64,000 bases of DNA from Kutzneria buriramensis. Its GTDB lineage: Bacteria; Actinomycetota; Actinomycetes; Mycobacteriales; Pseudonocardiaceae. Below are positions 56,840 to 64,000 of the stretch, one piece after another; positions within the stretch are counted from its first letter, which is position 1; the number at the start of each line of letters is the position of its first letter. Location: the NCBI RefSeq assembly GCF_003387475.1, contig NZ_QUNO01000011.1, positions 124,001 through 188,000 of the forward strand, given 5' to 3'. The notes under the pieces were generated by a model that had not been told where the DNA came from, did no database searches, and saw only the letters and a list, made by a program, of their open reading frames with translations. Both the position numbers and the translations under genes were made by a program.

Positions 56840-58060
56840 TCAGCTCAGGCGCTCCAGCACCATCGCCATGCCCTGGCCGCCGCCGACGCACATCGTCTCG
56901 AGGCCGAACTGCTTGTCGTGGAACTGCAGCGAGTTGATCAACGTGGTGGCGATGCGCGCGCCGGTCATGCCGAACGGGTGGCCGACCGCGATCGCGCCGC
57001 CGTTGACGTTCAACTTCTCCAGCGGAATGCCGAGGTCCTTGTACGACGGGATGACCTGCGCGGCGAACGCCTCGTTGATCTCGACCAGGTCGATGTCCGA
57101 AATGGACAGGCCGGCCTTGGCCAGCGCCTTCTTCGAGGCCTCGACCGGGCCGAGGCCCATGATCTCCGGCGACAGGCCGGAGACGCCGGTGGCGACGATG
57201 CGGGCCAGCGGCGTCAGGCCGAGCTCCTTGGCCTTGGTGTCGCTCATGACCACCAGCGCCGCCGCGCCGTCGTTGAGCGGGCAGCAGTTGCCGGCCGTGA
57301 CCCGGCCGTCGGGGCGGAACACCGGCTTGAGCGTGGCCGTCTTCTCCAGCGTGATGCCCGGCCGCGGGCCGTCGTCGGCGGAGACGACCGTGCCGTCCGG
57401 CAGCGTCACCGGGGTGATCTCCCGCTGCCAGAAGCCGTCCGCGATGGCCTTCTCGGCCAGGTTCTGCGAGCGGACGCCGAACTCGTCCATCTCCTCCCGG
57501 CTGACGTTCTTGGCCAGCGCCAGGTTCTCCGCGGTCTGGCCCATCGCGATGTAGACGTCGGGGGTGTTGCCGTCCTGGCGCGGGTCGTGCCACTCGCCGC
57601 CGCTGTTCTCGGCGGTGGCCACCGTGCGCGCCTCGGCGTCGGCGAACAGCGGGTTCTTGGTGTCCGGCAGGCCGTCCGAGCTGCCCTTGGCGAAGCGGGA
57701 GACCGTCTCGACGCCGGCCGAGATGAACACGTCGCCCTCGCCGGCCTTGATCGCGTGGAAGGCCATCCGGGTGGACTGGAGGCTGGAGGCGCAGTAGCGG
57801 GTTACCGTGCAGCCGGGCAGGTGGTCGAAGCCCAGCAGCACCGAGACCACGCGGCCGATGTTGTAGCCCTGCTCGCCGCCGGGCAGGCCGCAGCCCATGA
57901 TCAGGTCGTCGATCTGCGTCGGGTCCAGCGCCGGCACCTTGGCCAGCGCCGCGCGCACCATCTGCACGGCCAGGTCGTCGGGGCGGATGGACACCAGCGA
58001 TCCCTTGCCGGCCCGACCGATCGGCGAGCGGGCTGCGGAGACGATCACGGCCTCGGGCAT
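56840..58060 (-). CDS. acetyl-CoA C-acyltransferase (thiolase), FadA-type
   Basis: 406 aa. Thiolases condense or cleave acyl-CoA. All signatures are present: PEAVIVSAARSPIGRAGKGSL, GCTVTRYCASSLQSTRMAFHAI (acyl-Cys of YCASS), EINEAFAAQVIPSYKDLGI, NVNGGAIAVGHPFGMTGAR (His) and ETMCVGGGQGMAMVLERL (second Cys). It equals the fadA3 position (Rv1074c) of M. tuberculosis. GAAGGAG precedes ATG 58060. A partly palindromic TACCAATCAGTA lies ~30 bases upstream and could be a regulator site for lipid catabolism, but this is weak. Confidence 0.96.
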   Translation of the reverse strand: MPEAVIVSAARSPIGRAGKGSLVSIRPDDLAVQMVRAALAKVPALDPTQIDDLIMGCGLPGGEQGYNIGRVVSVLLGFDHLPGCTVTRYCASSLQSTRMAFHAIKAGEGDVFISAGVETVSRFAKGSSDGLPDTKNPLFADAEARTVATAENSGGEWHDPRQDGNTPDVYIAMGQTAENLALAKNVSREEMDEFGVRSQNLAEKAIADGFWQREITPVTLPDGTVVSADDGPRPGITLEKTATLKPVFRPDGRVTAGNCCPLNDGAAALVVMSDTKAKELGLTPLARIVATGVSGLSPEIMGLGPVEASKKALAKAGLSISDIDLVEINEAFAAQVIPSYKDLGIPLEKLNVNGGAIAVGHPFGMTGARIATTLINSLQFHDKQFGLETMCVGGGQGMAMVLERLS

Positions 58061-58243
58061 CGCGAAACTCCTTCGGTTCGCTACTGATTGGTAACCTGCG
58101 GAGTCTAGCGACCGGACCCGGTTCGTGACTGTGTCGGAGCTCTCGAAATCCCCCGCCCGACCCAGGGGGGCGGCCCCGTCGCCAGTCTACCGGTGGCGGG
58201 GCCTAGTCGATCTTGATCGCGGGCTGCCTGTGGATAACTCGGG

Positions 58244-59170
58244 TCACTGCGCGAGCTCACGCACCGGGCGGCCGAAGCGCAGGTTCAGGCGGGCGATGAA
58301 CTTCGCGGTCGGCCGTCGCGACTCGGCCACGGCGGAGCGGACCGGCAGCCGGGGCAGCGGCCCGCCGGTCCACACCCCGGCGACGGTGCACAGCGCCGGC
58401 AGCAGGACGGACACCGCCGCGTCGTAGCCGATGGAACTGGGGTGGAACTGGTCCGAGCTGAAGAAGTCCCGCGGCCGGGCCAGGAACTCCGGCGCCAACA
58501 GGTCCGCCAGCGGCACGGGGATGGCGCCGATCCGGGCGACCATCTTCCGCTGCGCCCGGGCCAGCAGCAGGCTCCAGGTCCGCGCGATGGACTTGAGGGG
58601 CTGCGCGATCGGGCGGATCACGCCGAGATCGGGGCACGTCCCGACGACCACGCCGCACCCGGCGTCCATCAGCGTGCGAATCACCCGTTCGAGGCCGTCG
58701 ACGGCGTCGGGCACGGTGGTCAGGGTGGTGACGTCGTTCGCGCCGACGATGATCACGGCGACCTGCGGTGGATTCAGCAGGGCCTGTTCGACCTGCGCGG
58801 GGAGGTCCCGCGTGGCGGCGCCGACGACGGCGTACGTGTCGAGCCGAACGGGCCGGTCGGCCTCCTCGGCCAGCCCCCGCGCCAGCACGACGGCCGGCAG
58901 CTGGTCGGGGCCGTCGACGCCCAGGCCGGCGGCCATGGAGTCGCCGAACATGGCGAACCGCAGCGCGCCGTCCTCCTCGGCCGGCGGGACCGGGCCGGAG
59001 CCGTCGGGCAGGTAGACGCCGTCGGCCAGGTGCGGTGGCGCGACCGGCGGCCCGATGATCCGCTCCGCGCGCCGCGCCTGGCCCGTGAGCAGCCCGTACG
59101 CGGCGCCGTAGACACCGCCGAGCGTGCCCGCCGCCAGGGCGACGAACCGAAGTCCCCGCATCACACCCAT
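58244..59170 (-). CDS. membrane-anchored SGNH/GDSL hydrolase
   Basis: 308 aa. An N-terminal hydrophobic segment (GLRFVALAAGTLGGVYGAAYGLL) precedes an SGNH esterase domain: LRFAMFGDSMAAGLGVDG (block I, nucleophile Ser), VVGAATRDLPAQVEQAL (block II Gly), VAVIIVGANDVTTL (block III Asn) and SSDQFHPSSIGYDAAVSVLLPAL (block V Asp-His). It is a candidate lipase or esterase at the outer membrane face; the position equals Rv1075c. ATG 59170 follows GGGGGAGG. The gene diverges from cbs. Confidence 0.93.
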   Translation of the reverse strand: MGVMRGLRFVALAAGTLGGVYGAAYGLLTGQARRAERIIGPPVAPPHLADGVYLPDGSGPVPPAEEDGALRFAMFGDSMAAGLGVDGPDQLPAVVLARGLAEEADRPVRLDTYAVVGAATRDLPAQVEQALLNPPQVAVIIVGANDVTTLTTVPDAVDGLERVIRTLMDAGCGVVVGTCPDLGVIRPIAQPLKSIARTWSLLLARAQRKMVARIGAIPVPLADLLAPEFLARPRDFFSSDQFHPSSIGYDAAVSVLLPALCTVAGVWTGGPLPRLPVRSAVAESRRPTAKFIARLNLRFGRPVRELAQ

Positions 59171-59304
59171 GTCGACCTCCCCCGATTCATTCTCCACCAG
59201 TGAGATCGTCGGACGGGGCATTGGGATTAACACCACGTGACCCGATGGTTCCCCGGAACGAGTTAGGCTGCGGCCAGTTCACGAGACGAACGAGAGGGCC
59301 TTCG

Positions 59305-60675
59305 GTGGAGTACGTCGATCACGTAGTCGACCTCGTCGGCAACACCCCGCTGGTGCGGTTGAACGCGCTCGTCGACGGCCTGGCGCCCCTGGTGCTGGCC
59401 AAGGTCGAGTACTTCAACCCCGGCGGCAGCGTGAAGGACCGCATCGCGCTGCGCATGGTGGAGGCCGCGGAGCGGTCGGGCGAGCTCAAGCCCGGCGGCA
59501 CCATCGTGGAGCCCACCTCCGGCAACACCGGCGTCGGCCTGGCCCTGGTCGCCCAGCGCCGCGGCTACAAGTGCGTCTTCGTCTGCCCGGACAAGGTCAG
59601 CGAGGACAAGCGCAACGTGCTCAAGGCCTACGGCGCCGAGGTCGTGGTGTGCCCGACGGCGGTCGCCCCGGAGCATCCGGACTCGTACTACAACGTCTCG
59701 GACCGGCTGGTCCGCGAGATCCCCGGCGCCTGGAAGCCCAACCAGTACGCCAACGAGGAGAACCCGGCCAGCCACTACCACTCCACCGGCCCGGAGCTGT
59801 GGCGGCAGACCGAGGGCAAGATCACGCACTTCGTCGCGGGCGTGGGCACCGGCGGCACCATCTCCGGCACCGGCAAGTACCTCAAGGAGGTCTCCGGCGG
59901 CCGGGTCAAGATCATCGGCGCGGACCCGGAGGGCTCGGTCTACTCCGGCGGTACCGGCCGGCCGTACCTGGTCGAGGGCGTCGGCGAGGACTTCTGGCCG
60001 ACCACCTACGACCGCGACATCTGCGACGAGATCATCCCGATCTCCGACGCCGACTCGTTCGACGTCACCCGGCGGCTGGCCCGCGAGGAGGGCCTCCTGG
60101 TCGGCGGCTCCTGCGGCATGGCGGCGGCCGCCGCCGTCGAGCTGGCCCGCCGCTGCGGCCCGGACGACGTGATCGTGGTGCTCCTTCCCGACGGCGGCCG
60201 CGGCTACCTGTCCAAGGTCTTCAACGACACCTGGATGTCCTCCTACGGCTTCCTGTCGCCCGACCACTCCGGCGCCACCGCCGGCGACGTGTTGCGCCGC
60301 AAGGACGGCACCATGCCCGAGCTGGTGCACGTGCACCCGAACGAGACGGTCGCGGAGGCCATCGCCATCCTCCGCGAGTTCGAGGTGTCCCAGATGCCGG
60401 TCGTCAACGCGGAGCCGCCGGTGATGGCCGCCGAGGTGGCCGGCGCGGTCAACGAGCGGGACCTGCTGGACGCCCTGTTCACCGGCAAGGCCCAGCTCGC
60501 CGACCGCGTCGAGCAGCACATGTCGCCCCCGCTGCCGACGATCGGCGCTGGTGAGCCGGTCGGCGCGGCCATGGACGCGCTCTCGGCCGCGGACGGCGCG
60601 ATGGTGCTCGTGGACGGCAAGCCGGCGGGCGTGGTCACCCGGCACGACATCCTCGGGTTCCTCGCGGGCCGGTGA
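59305..60675 (+). CDS. cbs: cystathionine beta-synthase
   Basis: 456 aa. It condenses serine and homocysteine to cystathionine. PLP domain (~1-320): VGNTPLVRLNALV, YFNPGGSVKDRIALRMVEAA (PLP Lys), GTIVEPTSGNTGVGLALVAQRRGYK, FVAGVGTGGTISGTGKYLKE (phosphate loop) and LLVGGSCGMAAAAAVELAR. Two CBS domains fill the C-terminus (~335-456: MPELVHVHPNETVAEAIAILREFEVSQMPVV and LPTIGAGEPVGAAMDALSAADGAMVLVDGKPAGVVTRHDIL), and may sense adenosyl ligands. The start is GTG 59305 with GAGAGGG upstream. With metB nearby it forms a transsulfuration cluster like Rv1077-Rv1079. Confidence 0.97.
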   Translation: MEYVDHVVDLVGNTPLVRLNALVDGLAPLVLAKVEYFNPGGSVKDRIALRMVEAAERSGELKPGGTIVEPTSGNTGVGLALVAQRRGYKCVFVCPDKVSEDKRNVLKAYGAEVVVCPTAVAPEHPDSYYNVSDRLVREIPGAWKPNQYANEENPASHYHSTGPELWRQTEGKITHFVAGVGTGGTISGTGKYLKEVSGGRVKIIGADPEGSVYSGGTGRPYLVEGVGEDFWPTTYDRDICDEIIPISDADSFDVTRRLAREEGLLVGGSCGMAAAAAVELARRCGPDDVIVVLLPDGGRGYLSKVFNDTWMSSYGFLSPDHSGATAGDVLRRKDGTMPELVHVHPNETVAEAIAILREFEVSQMPVVNAEPPVMAAEVAGAVNERDLLDALFTGKAQLADRVEQHMSPPLPTIGAGEPVGAAMDALSAADGAMVLVDGKPAGVVTRHDILGFLAGR

Positions 60676-60763
60676 GTCCCGCCGGGCGCGCGGCGCTGAT
60701 GTGGCGTATGGGCTAGCGTTACCTGCGACGTGACGTCAAGGGCCCAAGGGGGTTGGAAACCCG

Positions 60764-61990
60764 ATGAGTGATCCACAGCCGCCGGAGACCGGTGACTCCG
60801 CGGTGAACCCGGAGGCCACGCAGGTGGTCGGGGCGGGATCCCAGCCGCCGGCCGCCACGAGCCCCGCGGACGCCAACGCCACCCAGGTGGTGCGACCGGG
60901 CGAGCTGTCGTCACCGCCCGTGACGCCTCCGCCGCCGCCCGCGGACTCCACCCAGGTGGTGCCGCCCGGCATGCAGCCGCCGGCCGGCCCGACCTACAGC
61001 CCGCCCGGCTACTCGAACCCGGCCAGCGGCCCGATGCCGGCGCAGCCGGCGGCGGCCACGCCGCCGGCCGCCCCGTCCTTCGGGCAGCCGCAGCCGGCGC
61101 CGAGCCCGTTCGGCCAGCAGCCACAGCCCTTCGGCGCGCCGGCCAGCGGCGGCTTCCCGCCGGCGCCAGGGCAGCCCGCGCCGGGCATGCCCGGCCAGCC
61201 GCCCCAGTTCGGGCAGCAGCCGTTCGGCGCGCCGCAGCCGCAGCCGTGGGCGACCCAGCAGCCGCCGACCGGCGGCTTCGGCGCCGCGCCGATGGGAGCC
61301 GCTGCCGGCGGTCCGGACACGTTGATGATCGCTATGTGGGCGACCATCGGCCTGATGGCGCTCAACCTGGTCATCAGTGTCATCAGCCTGATCGGCGTCC
61401 TCGGCACGGCCGGCGCGTACGGCAGCGGCCTGGTGATCGGCGTTGCCATCTTCGGCCTGGTGATCGCCGTCGGTGTCGCCGCCTGCGCGTGGTTCGGCGG
61501 TCAGGGTCAGAACTGGGGCCGCATCACCATCACGGTGCTGCTCGTCCTGGGCGTCCTCGGCTCCCTGGGCGGCATCGCGCTGAGCCCGGTCTTCTCGCTG
61601 ATCCGGATCGTGCTGATCATCGGCCTGCTGGTGCTGTGGTGGCTGCCGTCCACCTCGGCCGGCATGGCCGCCAAGCGCGCCGCGGCCGGTCCGGGCGCGG
61701 GCTACGGCCAGCCCTTCGGCGGGCAGCCCCAGTACGGCCAGCCGCAGCCGGGTCAGCCCTACGGTCAGCCGCAGGCGCCCTACGGCCAGCCCCAGCAGCA
61801 GTTCGGGCAGCCCCAGTACGGCCAGCCCCAGCCGGGCCAGCCGTACGGCCAGCCCCAGCAGCCGCCGACCGGCGGCTTCGGCCAGCCGGCCCCGTACGGT
61901 CAGCCGCAGCAGCCGCCGGCCTCGCCCTACGGCCAGCCGCCGCAGCAGCCCCAGCAGCCCGGCCAGCAGCCGGGTCCGTACGGCTACTGA
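60764..61990 (+). CDS. proline-rich membrane protein (Pra-position protein)
   Basis: 408 aa. A low-complexity Pro/Gln/Ala-rich N-terminus (~180 residues) contains three short repeats EATQVVGAG, NATQVVRPG and DSTQVVPPG, a hint of a regularly recognised motif. About four membrane helices follow (~190-300: TLMIAMWATIGLMALNLVISVISLIGVLG, GLVIGVAIFGLVIAVGVAACAWFGG, ITITVLLVLGVLGSLGGIALSPVFSLIRIVLIIGLLVLWWLP). The C-terminal ~100 residues repeat YGQPQPGQPYGQPQ. In M. tuberculosis this place between cbs and metB holds the proline-rich antigen homologue Pra (Rv1078). The function is unknown. Confidence 0.85.
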   Translation: MSDPQPPETGDSAVNPEATQVVGAGSQPPAATSPADANATQVVRPGELSSPPVTPPPPPADSTQVVPPGMQPPAGPTYSPPGYSNPASGPMPAQPAAATPPAAPSFGQPQPAPSPFGQQPQPFGAPASGGFPPAPGQPAPGMPGQPPQFGQQPFGAPQPQPWATQQPPTGGFGAAPMGAAAGGPDTLMIAMWATIGLMALNLVISVISLIGVLGTAGAYGSGLVIGVAIFGLVIAVGVAACAWFGGQGQNWGRITITVLLVLGVLGSLGGIALSPVFSLIRIVLIIGLLVLWWLPSTSAGMAAKRAAAGPGAGYGQPFGGQPQYGQPQPGQPYGQPQAPYGQPQQQFGQPQYGQPQPGQPYGQPQQPPTGGFGQPAPYGQPQQPPASPYGQPPQQPQQPGQQPGPYGY

Positions 61991-62059
61991 CGCAACGGAT
62001 TCACCCGGCCGCCGTCGGGACGGTTCCGCCATTCGGCTGCGAACCGCCCGGCGGCGGCC

Positions 62060-62065
62060 TATTTT
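62060..62065 (+). promoter_or_regulatory. TATTTT -10 box for a leaderless transcript
   Basis: TATTTT (TANNNT) ends six bases before ATG 62072 with no ribosome site, implying a leaderless mRNA. Confidence 0.5.
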
Positions 62066-62071
62066 GTGGTG

Positions 62072-62533
62072 ATGACCCAGCCGCGTGTCTCGGCCGCCAC
62101 CACCGTGATCGCCGCCGTGCTGGGGCTGCTCGTGGTGGCGGAGCTGGTTGTCCGCAACTGGTCGCTGCCCGACACGGTCCCGCTGCTGACCGGCCACGCG
62201 GGCCCGCTCGAGTGGCTCTTCTACCTCGTTCTCCCGGTGCTGCAAGGCGTACTGCTGCTGTTCGGCACGATTCTGATGGTCGCTCGGGTCCGCCTGGGAC
62301 GGTCGCTGGCCATTGTCGGCGCGGCCCTGGTGCTCGTCACGCCGGTGGCCTTCGGCGTCGCCAACGGCCGGTTCTTCTGGCAGGTCGACCTGCCGGCGCT
62401 GACCGCCGTGCTGGACTACGGCACGCTGCTGCTCGCGGCGGCCGTGATCGCGTTGGCCGCGCTGCCGGCCACCGGCTCCTACCTGCGTGGCGGCGGTCAC
62501 CGGCCTCTCCGCGCGGCGAGCCCGGCACCGTAG
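62072..62533 (+). CDS. small four-helix membrane protein
   Basis: 153 aa. Four hydrophobic helices: TTVIAAVLGLLVVAELVV, WLFYLVLPVLQGVLLLFGTILMV, SLAIVGAALVLVTPVAFGVA and TAVLDYGTLLLAAAVIALAALPA. No known motif is seen. ATG 62072 is chosen since a -10 box lies six bases upstream; an in-frame GTG at 62066 would add two residues. Its last codons overlap the -10 box of metB. It has no counterpart between pra and metB in M. tuberculosis as far as I recall. Confidence 0.75.
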   Translation: MTQPRVSAATTVIAAVLGLLVVAELVVRNWSLPDTVPLLTGHAGPLEWLFYLVLPVLQGVLLLFGTILMVARVRLGRSLAIVGAALVLVTPVAFGVANGRFFWQVDLPALTAVLDYGTLLLAAAVIALAALPATGSYLRGGGHRPLRAASPAP

Positions 62534-62536
62534 GCT
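62531..62536 (+). promoter_or_regulatory. TAGGCT -10 box for leaderless metB
   Basis: TAGGCT overlaps the stop codon of the small membrane protein and ends six bases before the metB ATG at 62543. No Shine-Dalgarno is present. Confidence 0.5.
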
Positions 62537-62542
62537 CTGTAC

Positions 62543-63700
62543 ATGACGGACAGCACCGCCCGACACGGTTTCGAGACCAGGGCGATTCACGCCGGGCAGG
62601 AGCCTGACCCGCACACCGGTTCGGTCATCGTGCCCATCTACCAGACGTCGACGTTCGCTCAGGACGGCGTCGGCGGCCTGCGGGCCGGCGGCTACGAGTA
62701 CTCGCGCACGGCCAATCCCACGCGCACCGCGCTCGAGGAGTGCCTGGCCTCGCTGGAGGGTGGCCGGCACGGGCTGGCGTTCGCCTCCGGCATGGCCGCC
62801 TCCGACATCACGCTGCGCACGCTGGTCCGCCCCGGCGACCACGTGATCATTCCGGACGACGCCTACGGCGGCACCTTCCGCCTGGTGGACAAGGTGCTCA
62901 GCCAGTGGGGCGTCGAGCACACCCCCGTGCACCTGTCCGATGTGGACGCCGTGCGGGCCGCGGTTCGCCCGGAGACCAAGGCGATCTGGGTGGAGACGCC
63001 CACCAACCCGCTGCTCGGCATCGCCGACATCGCCGCCCTGGCCGGCATCGCGCACGAGGCCGAGGCCCGGCTGGTGGTGGACAACACCTTCGCCACGCCG
63101 TACCTCCAGTCGCCGCTGGGCCTGGGCGCGGACATCGTGCTGCACTCCACCACCAAGTACCTCGGCGGTCACTCCGATGTGGTCGGCGGCGCGGTCGTCA
63201 CCGACGACGACGAGCTGCACGAGAAGTTCGCCTTCCTGCGCAATGCCGCCGGCTCGGTGCCGGGCCCGTTCGACTCGTGGCTGACGCTGCGCGGCCTGAA
63301 GACGCTCGCGGTGCGGATGGATCGGCACAGCGACAACGCCGAGCGCGTGGCGGAGGCGCTGGTCAATCACCCGAAGGTGACTCGCGTCTACTACCCGGGC
63401 CTGGTCGAGCACCCCGGCCACGAGGTCGCCGCCAAGCAGATGCGGCGGTTCGGCGGCATGGTGTCGTTCACCGTCGCCGGCGGCGAGCAGGCCGCGCTGG
63501 ACGTCTGCGCCCGGACGCGGCTGTTCACGCTGGCCGAGTCGCTGGGCGGCATCGAGTCGCTGATCGAGCACCCCGGCAAGATGACCCACGCCAGCACCGC
63601 CGGCTCGGCCCTCCAGGTGCCCGACGACCTGGTCCGCCTCTCGGTGGGCATCGAGTCGGCCGACGACCTCGTCGAGGACCTGCTGACCGCCCTGGCCTGA
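62543..63700 (+). CDS. metB: cystathionine gamma-synthase/lyase (Cys/Met metabolism PLP enzyme)
   Basis: 385 aa. RHGFETRAIHAGQEPDPHTGSVIVPIYQTSTFAQ, YSRTANPTRTALEECLASLEGG, GLAFASGMAASDITLRTLV, IWVETPTNPLLGIADI and VLHSTTKYLGGHSDVVGGAVV (PLP Lys of STTKY) define the family. It joins O-acylhomoserine and cysteine, or splits cystathionine; sequence alone cannot decide, and some actinobacterial MetB do both. With the nearby cbs it gives both halves of transsulfuration. ATG 62543 is likely leaderless. A strong hairpin follows. Confidence 0.96.
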   Translation: MTDSTARHGFETRAIHAGQEPDPHTGSVIVPIYQTSTFAQDGVGGLRAGGYEYSRTANPTRTALEECLASLEGGRHGLAFASGMAASDITLRTLVRPGDHVIIPDDAYGGTFRLVDKVLSQWGVEHTPVHLSDVDAVRAAVRPETKAIWVETPTNPLLGIADIAALAGIAHEAEARLVVDNTFATPYLQSPLGLGADIVLHSTTKYLGGHSDVVGGAVVTDDDELHEKFAFLRNAAGSVPGPFDSWLTLRGLKTLAVRMDRHSDNAERVAEALVNHPKVTRVYYPGLVEHPGHEVAAKQMRRFGGMVSFTVAGGEQAALDVCARTRLFTLAESLGGIESLIEHPGKMTHASTAGSALQVPDDLVRLSVGIESADDLVEDLLTALA

Positions 63701-63711
63701 CGTGACACACA

Positions 63712-63741
63712 GGGGAGGTGGCCCGAACGGGCCGCCTCCCC
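63712..63741. terminator. bidirectional hairpin terminator
   Basis: GGGGAGGTGGCCC and GGGCCGCCTCCCC form a 13-bp GC-rich stem (one G-U pair) with loop GAAC between the convergent metB and the small exported protein gene. Confidence 0.85.
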
Positions 63742-63761
63742 CGTTGCGTTGCTCGTGCCGT

Positions 63762-63983
63762 CTACGGGCGGACGCCGGTGGCGCTGTTCTGCGCGCCCGG
63801 GAAGTCCTGCTTGTCGACGCAGCTGCCGACGAGTTCCACCACGTTGTTGCTCACGACGTAGTGGCCGGCGTCGGCGCAGCCGGCCTGCGACACGGTGAAC
63901 ACCGCCGCGCCGGCCAGGGCCGCCGCGCACGCCACCGCACCGACCAGCGGCAGCACCCCGGCGATGCGGGCCACGCGTGCCAT
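63762..63983 (-). CDS. small exported protein of unknown function
   Basis: 73 aa. A hydrophobic N-terminus (IAGVLPLVGAVACAAALAGAAVFTV) acts as signal or anchor; the ~40-residue outer part has two Cys (SQAGCADAGHYV, ELVGSCVDKQDFPGAQNSATG), probably a disulfide. ATG 63983 is preceded by GGAGGTGGC, a strong ribosome site. I do not recognise the family. It converges on metB. Confidence 0.75.
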   Translation of the reverse strand: MARVARIAGVLPLVGAVACAAALAGAAVFTVSQAGCADAGHYVVSNNVVELVGSCVDKQDFPGAQNSATGVRP

Positions 63984-64000
63984 GCCACCTCCACGAAGTC

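Overview
The window comes from a high-GC actinomycete, most likely of the order Pseudonocardiales (Kutzneria/Amycolatopsis-like). Signs of this are GTG/TTG starts, very rare TTA codons, leaderless promoters with TANNNT -10 boxes, and two gene blocks whose order matches Mycobacterium tuberculosis. One block is tetR - mfd - mazG - lytic transglycosylase - eno - divIC - DUF501 - ppx (H37Rv Rv1019-Rv1026). The other is thiolase - GDSL hydrolase - cbs - proline-rich membrane protein - metB (H37Rv Rv1074c-Rv1079). No phage genes, insertion sequences or CRISPR arrays were seen.

Layout. 1-0.6 kb: end of a TetR regulator. 0.6-15.9 kb: accessory insert between the tetR and mfd positions, holding a DUF1445 hydro-lyase pair, a self-regulated SRPBCC-MarR operon, a DUF4291 gene, a secreted tachylectin/PLL-type lectin and, divergent from it, a 3,220-residue RHS/YD-repeat protein ending in a Hint domain and a barnase-type RNase, followed by its barstar immunity gene. 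16-30.1 kb: housekeeping core (mfd, SurA-like lipoprotein, mazG, two lytic transglycosylases, a TPR protein, HelR-type RNA polymerase motor, eno, divIC, DUF501, ppx).

30.1-54.4 kb: accessory region. It holds a frameshifted endonuclease-like gene flanked by two copies of a 53-bp hairpin repeat; an S10 peptidase and a family-5 uracil-DNA glycosylase; an NDH-2-type dehydrogenase; a 40-residue peptide coupled to a graspetide-type ATP-grasp ligase (the best candidate for an undescribed system); a tRNA with anticodon UAA but a short variable loop; a pentapeptide-repeat protein; a toxin-antitoxin-like pair with its own operator; an HSL-family hydrolase with Thr in place of the nucleophilic Ser; a Na+/H+ antiporter; a LuxR response regulator; a short dnaK with hspR and HAIR boxes; an AfsR-type SARP with three 11-bp-spaced direct repeats beside a small secreted protein; a complete pqqA-C-D-E-B operon with an internal hairpin; a secreted deacetylase; and a class F-like sortase paired with a thioester-domain surface protein.

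54.5-64 kb: second core block. It holds a Bax-inhibitor-1 membrane protein behind a sigma-R-like promoter, a conserved secreted protein, a thiolase, an SGNH hydrolase, cystathionine beta-synthase, a proline-rich membrane protein, a small membrane protein, a MetB-type enzyme and a small exported protein.

Functionally the window mixes transcription-coupled repair and RNA polymerase recycling (Mfd, HelR), cell-wall turnover and division, polyphosphate metabolism and transsulfuration with competition (RHS-barnase/barstar), surface display (thioester protein plus sortase), peptide modification (PQQ and the putative graspetide) and stress control (HspR/DnaK, sigma-R-like promoter). All assignments rest on reading the sequence; no database search was run.
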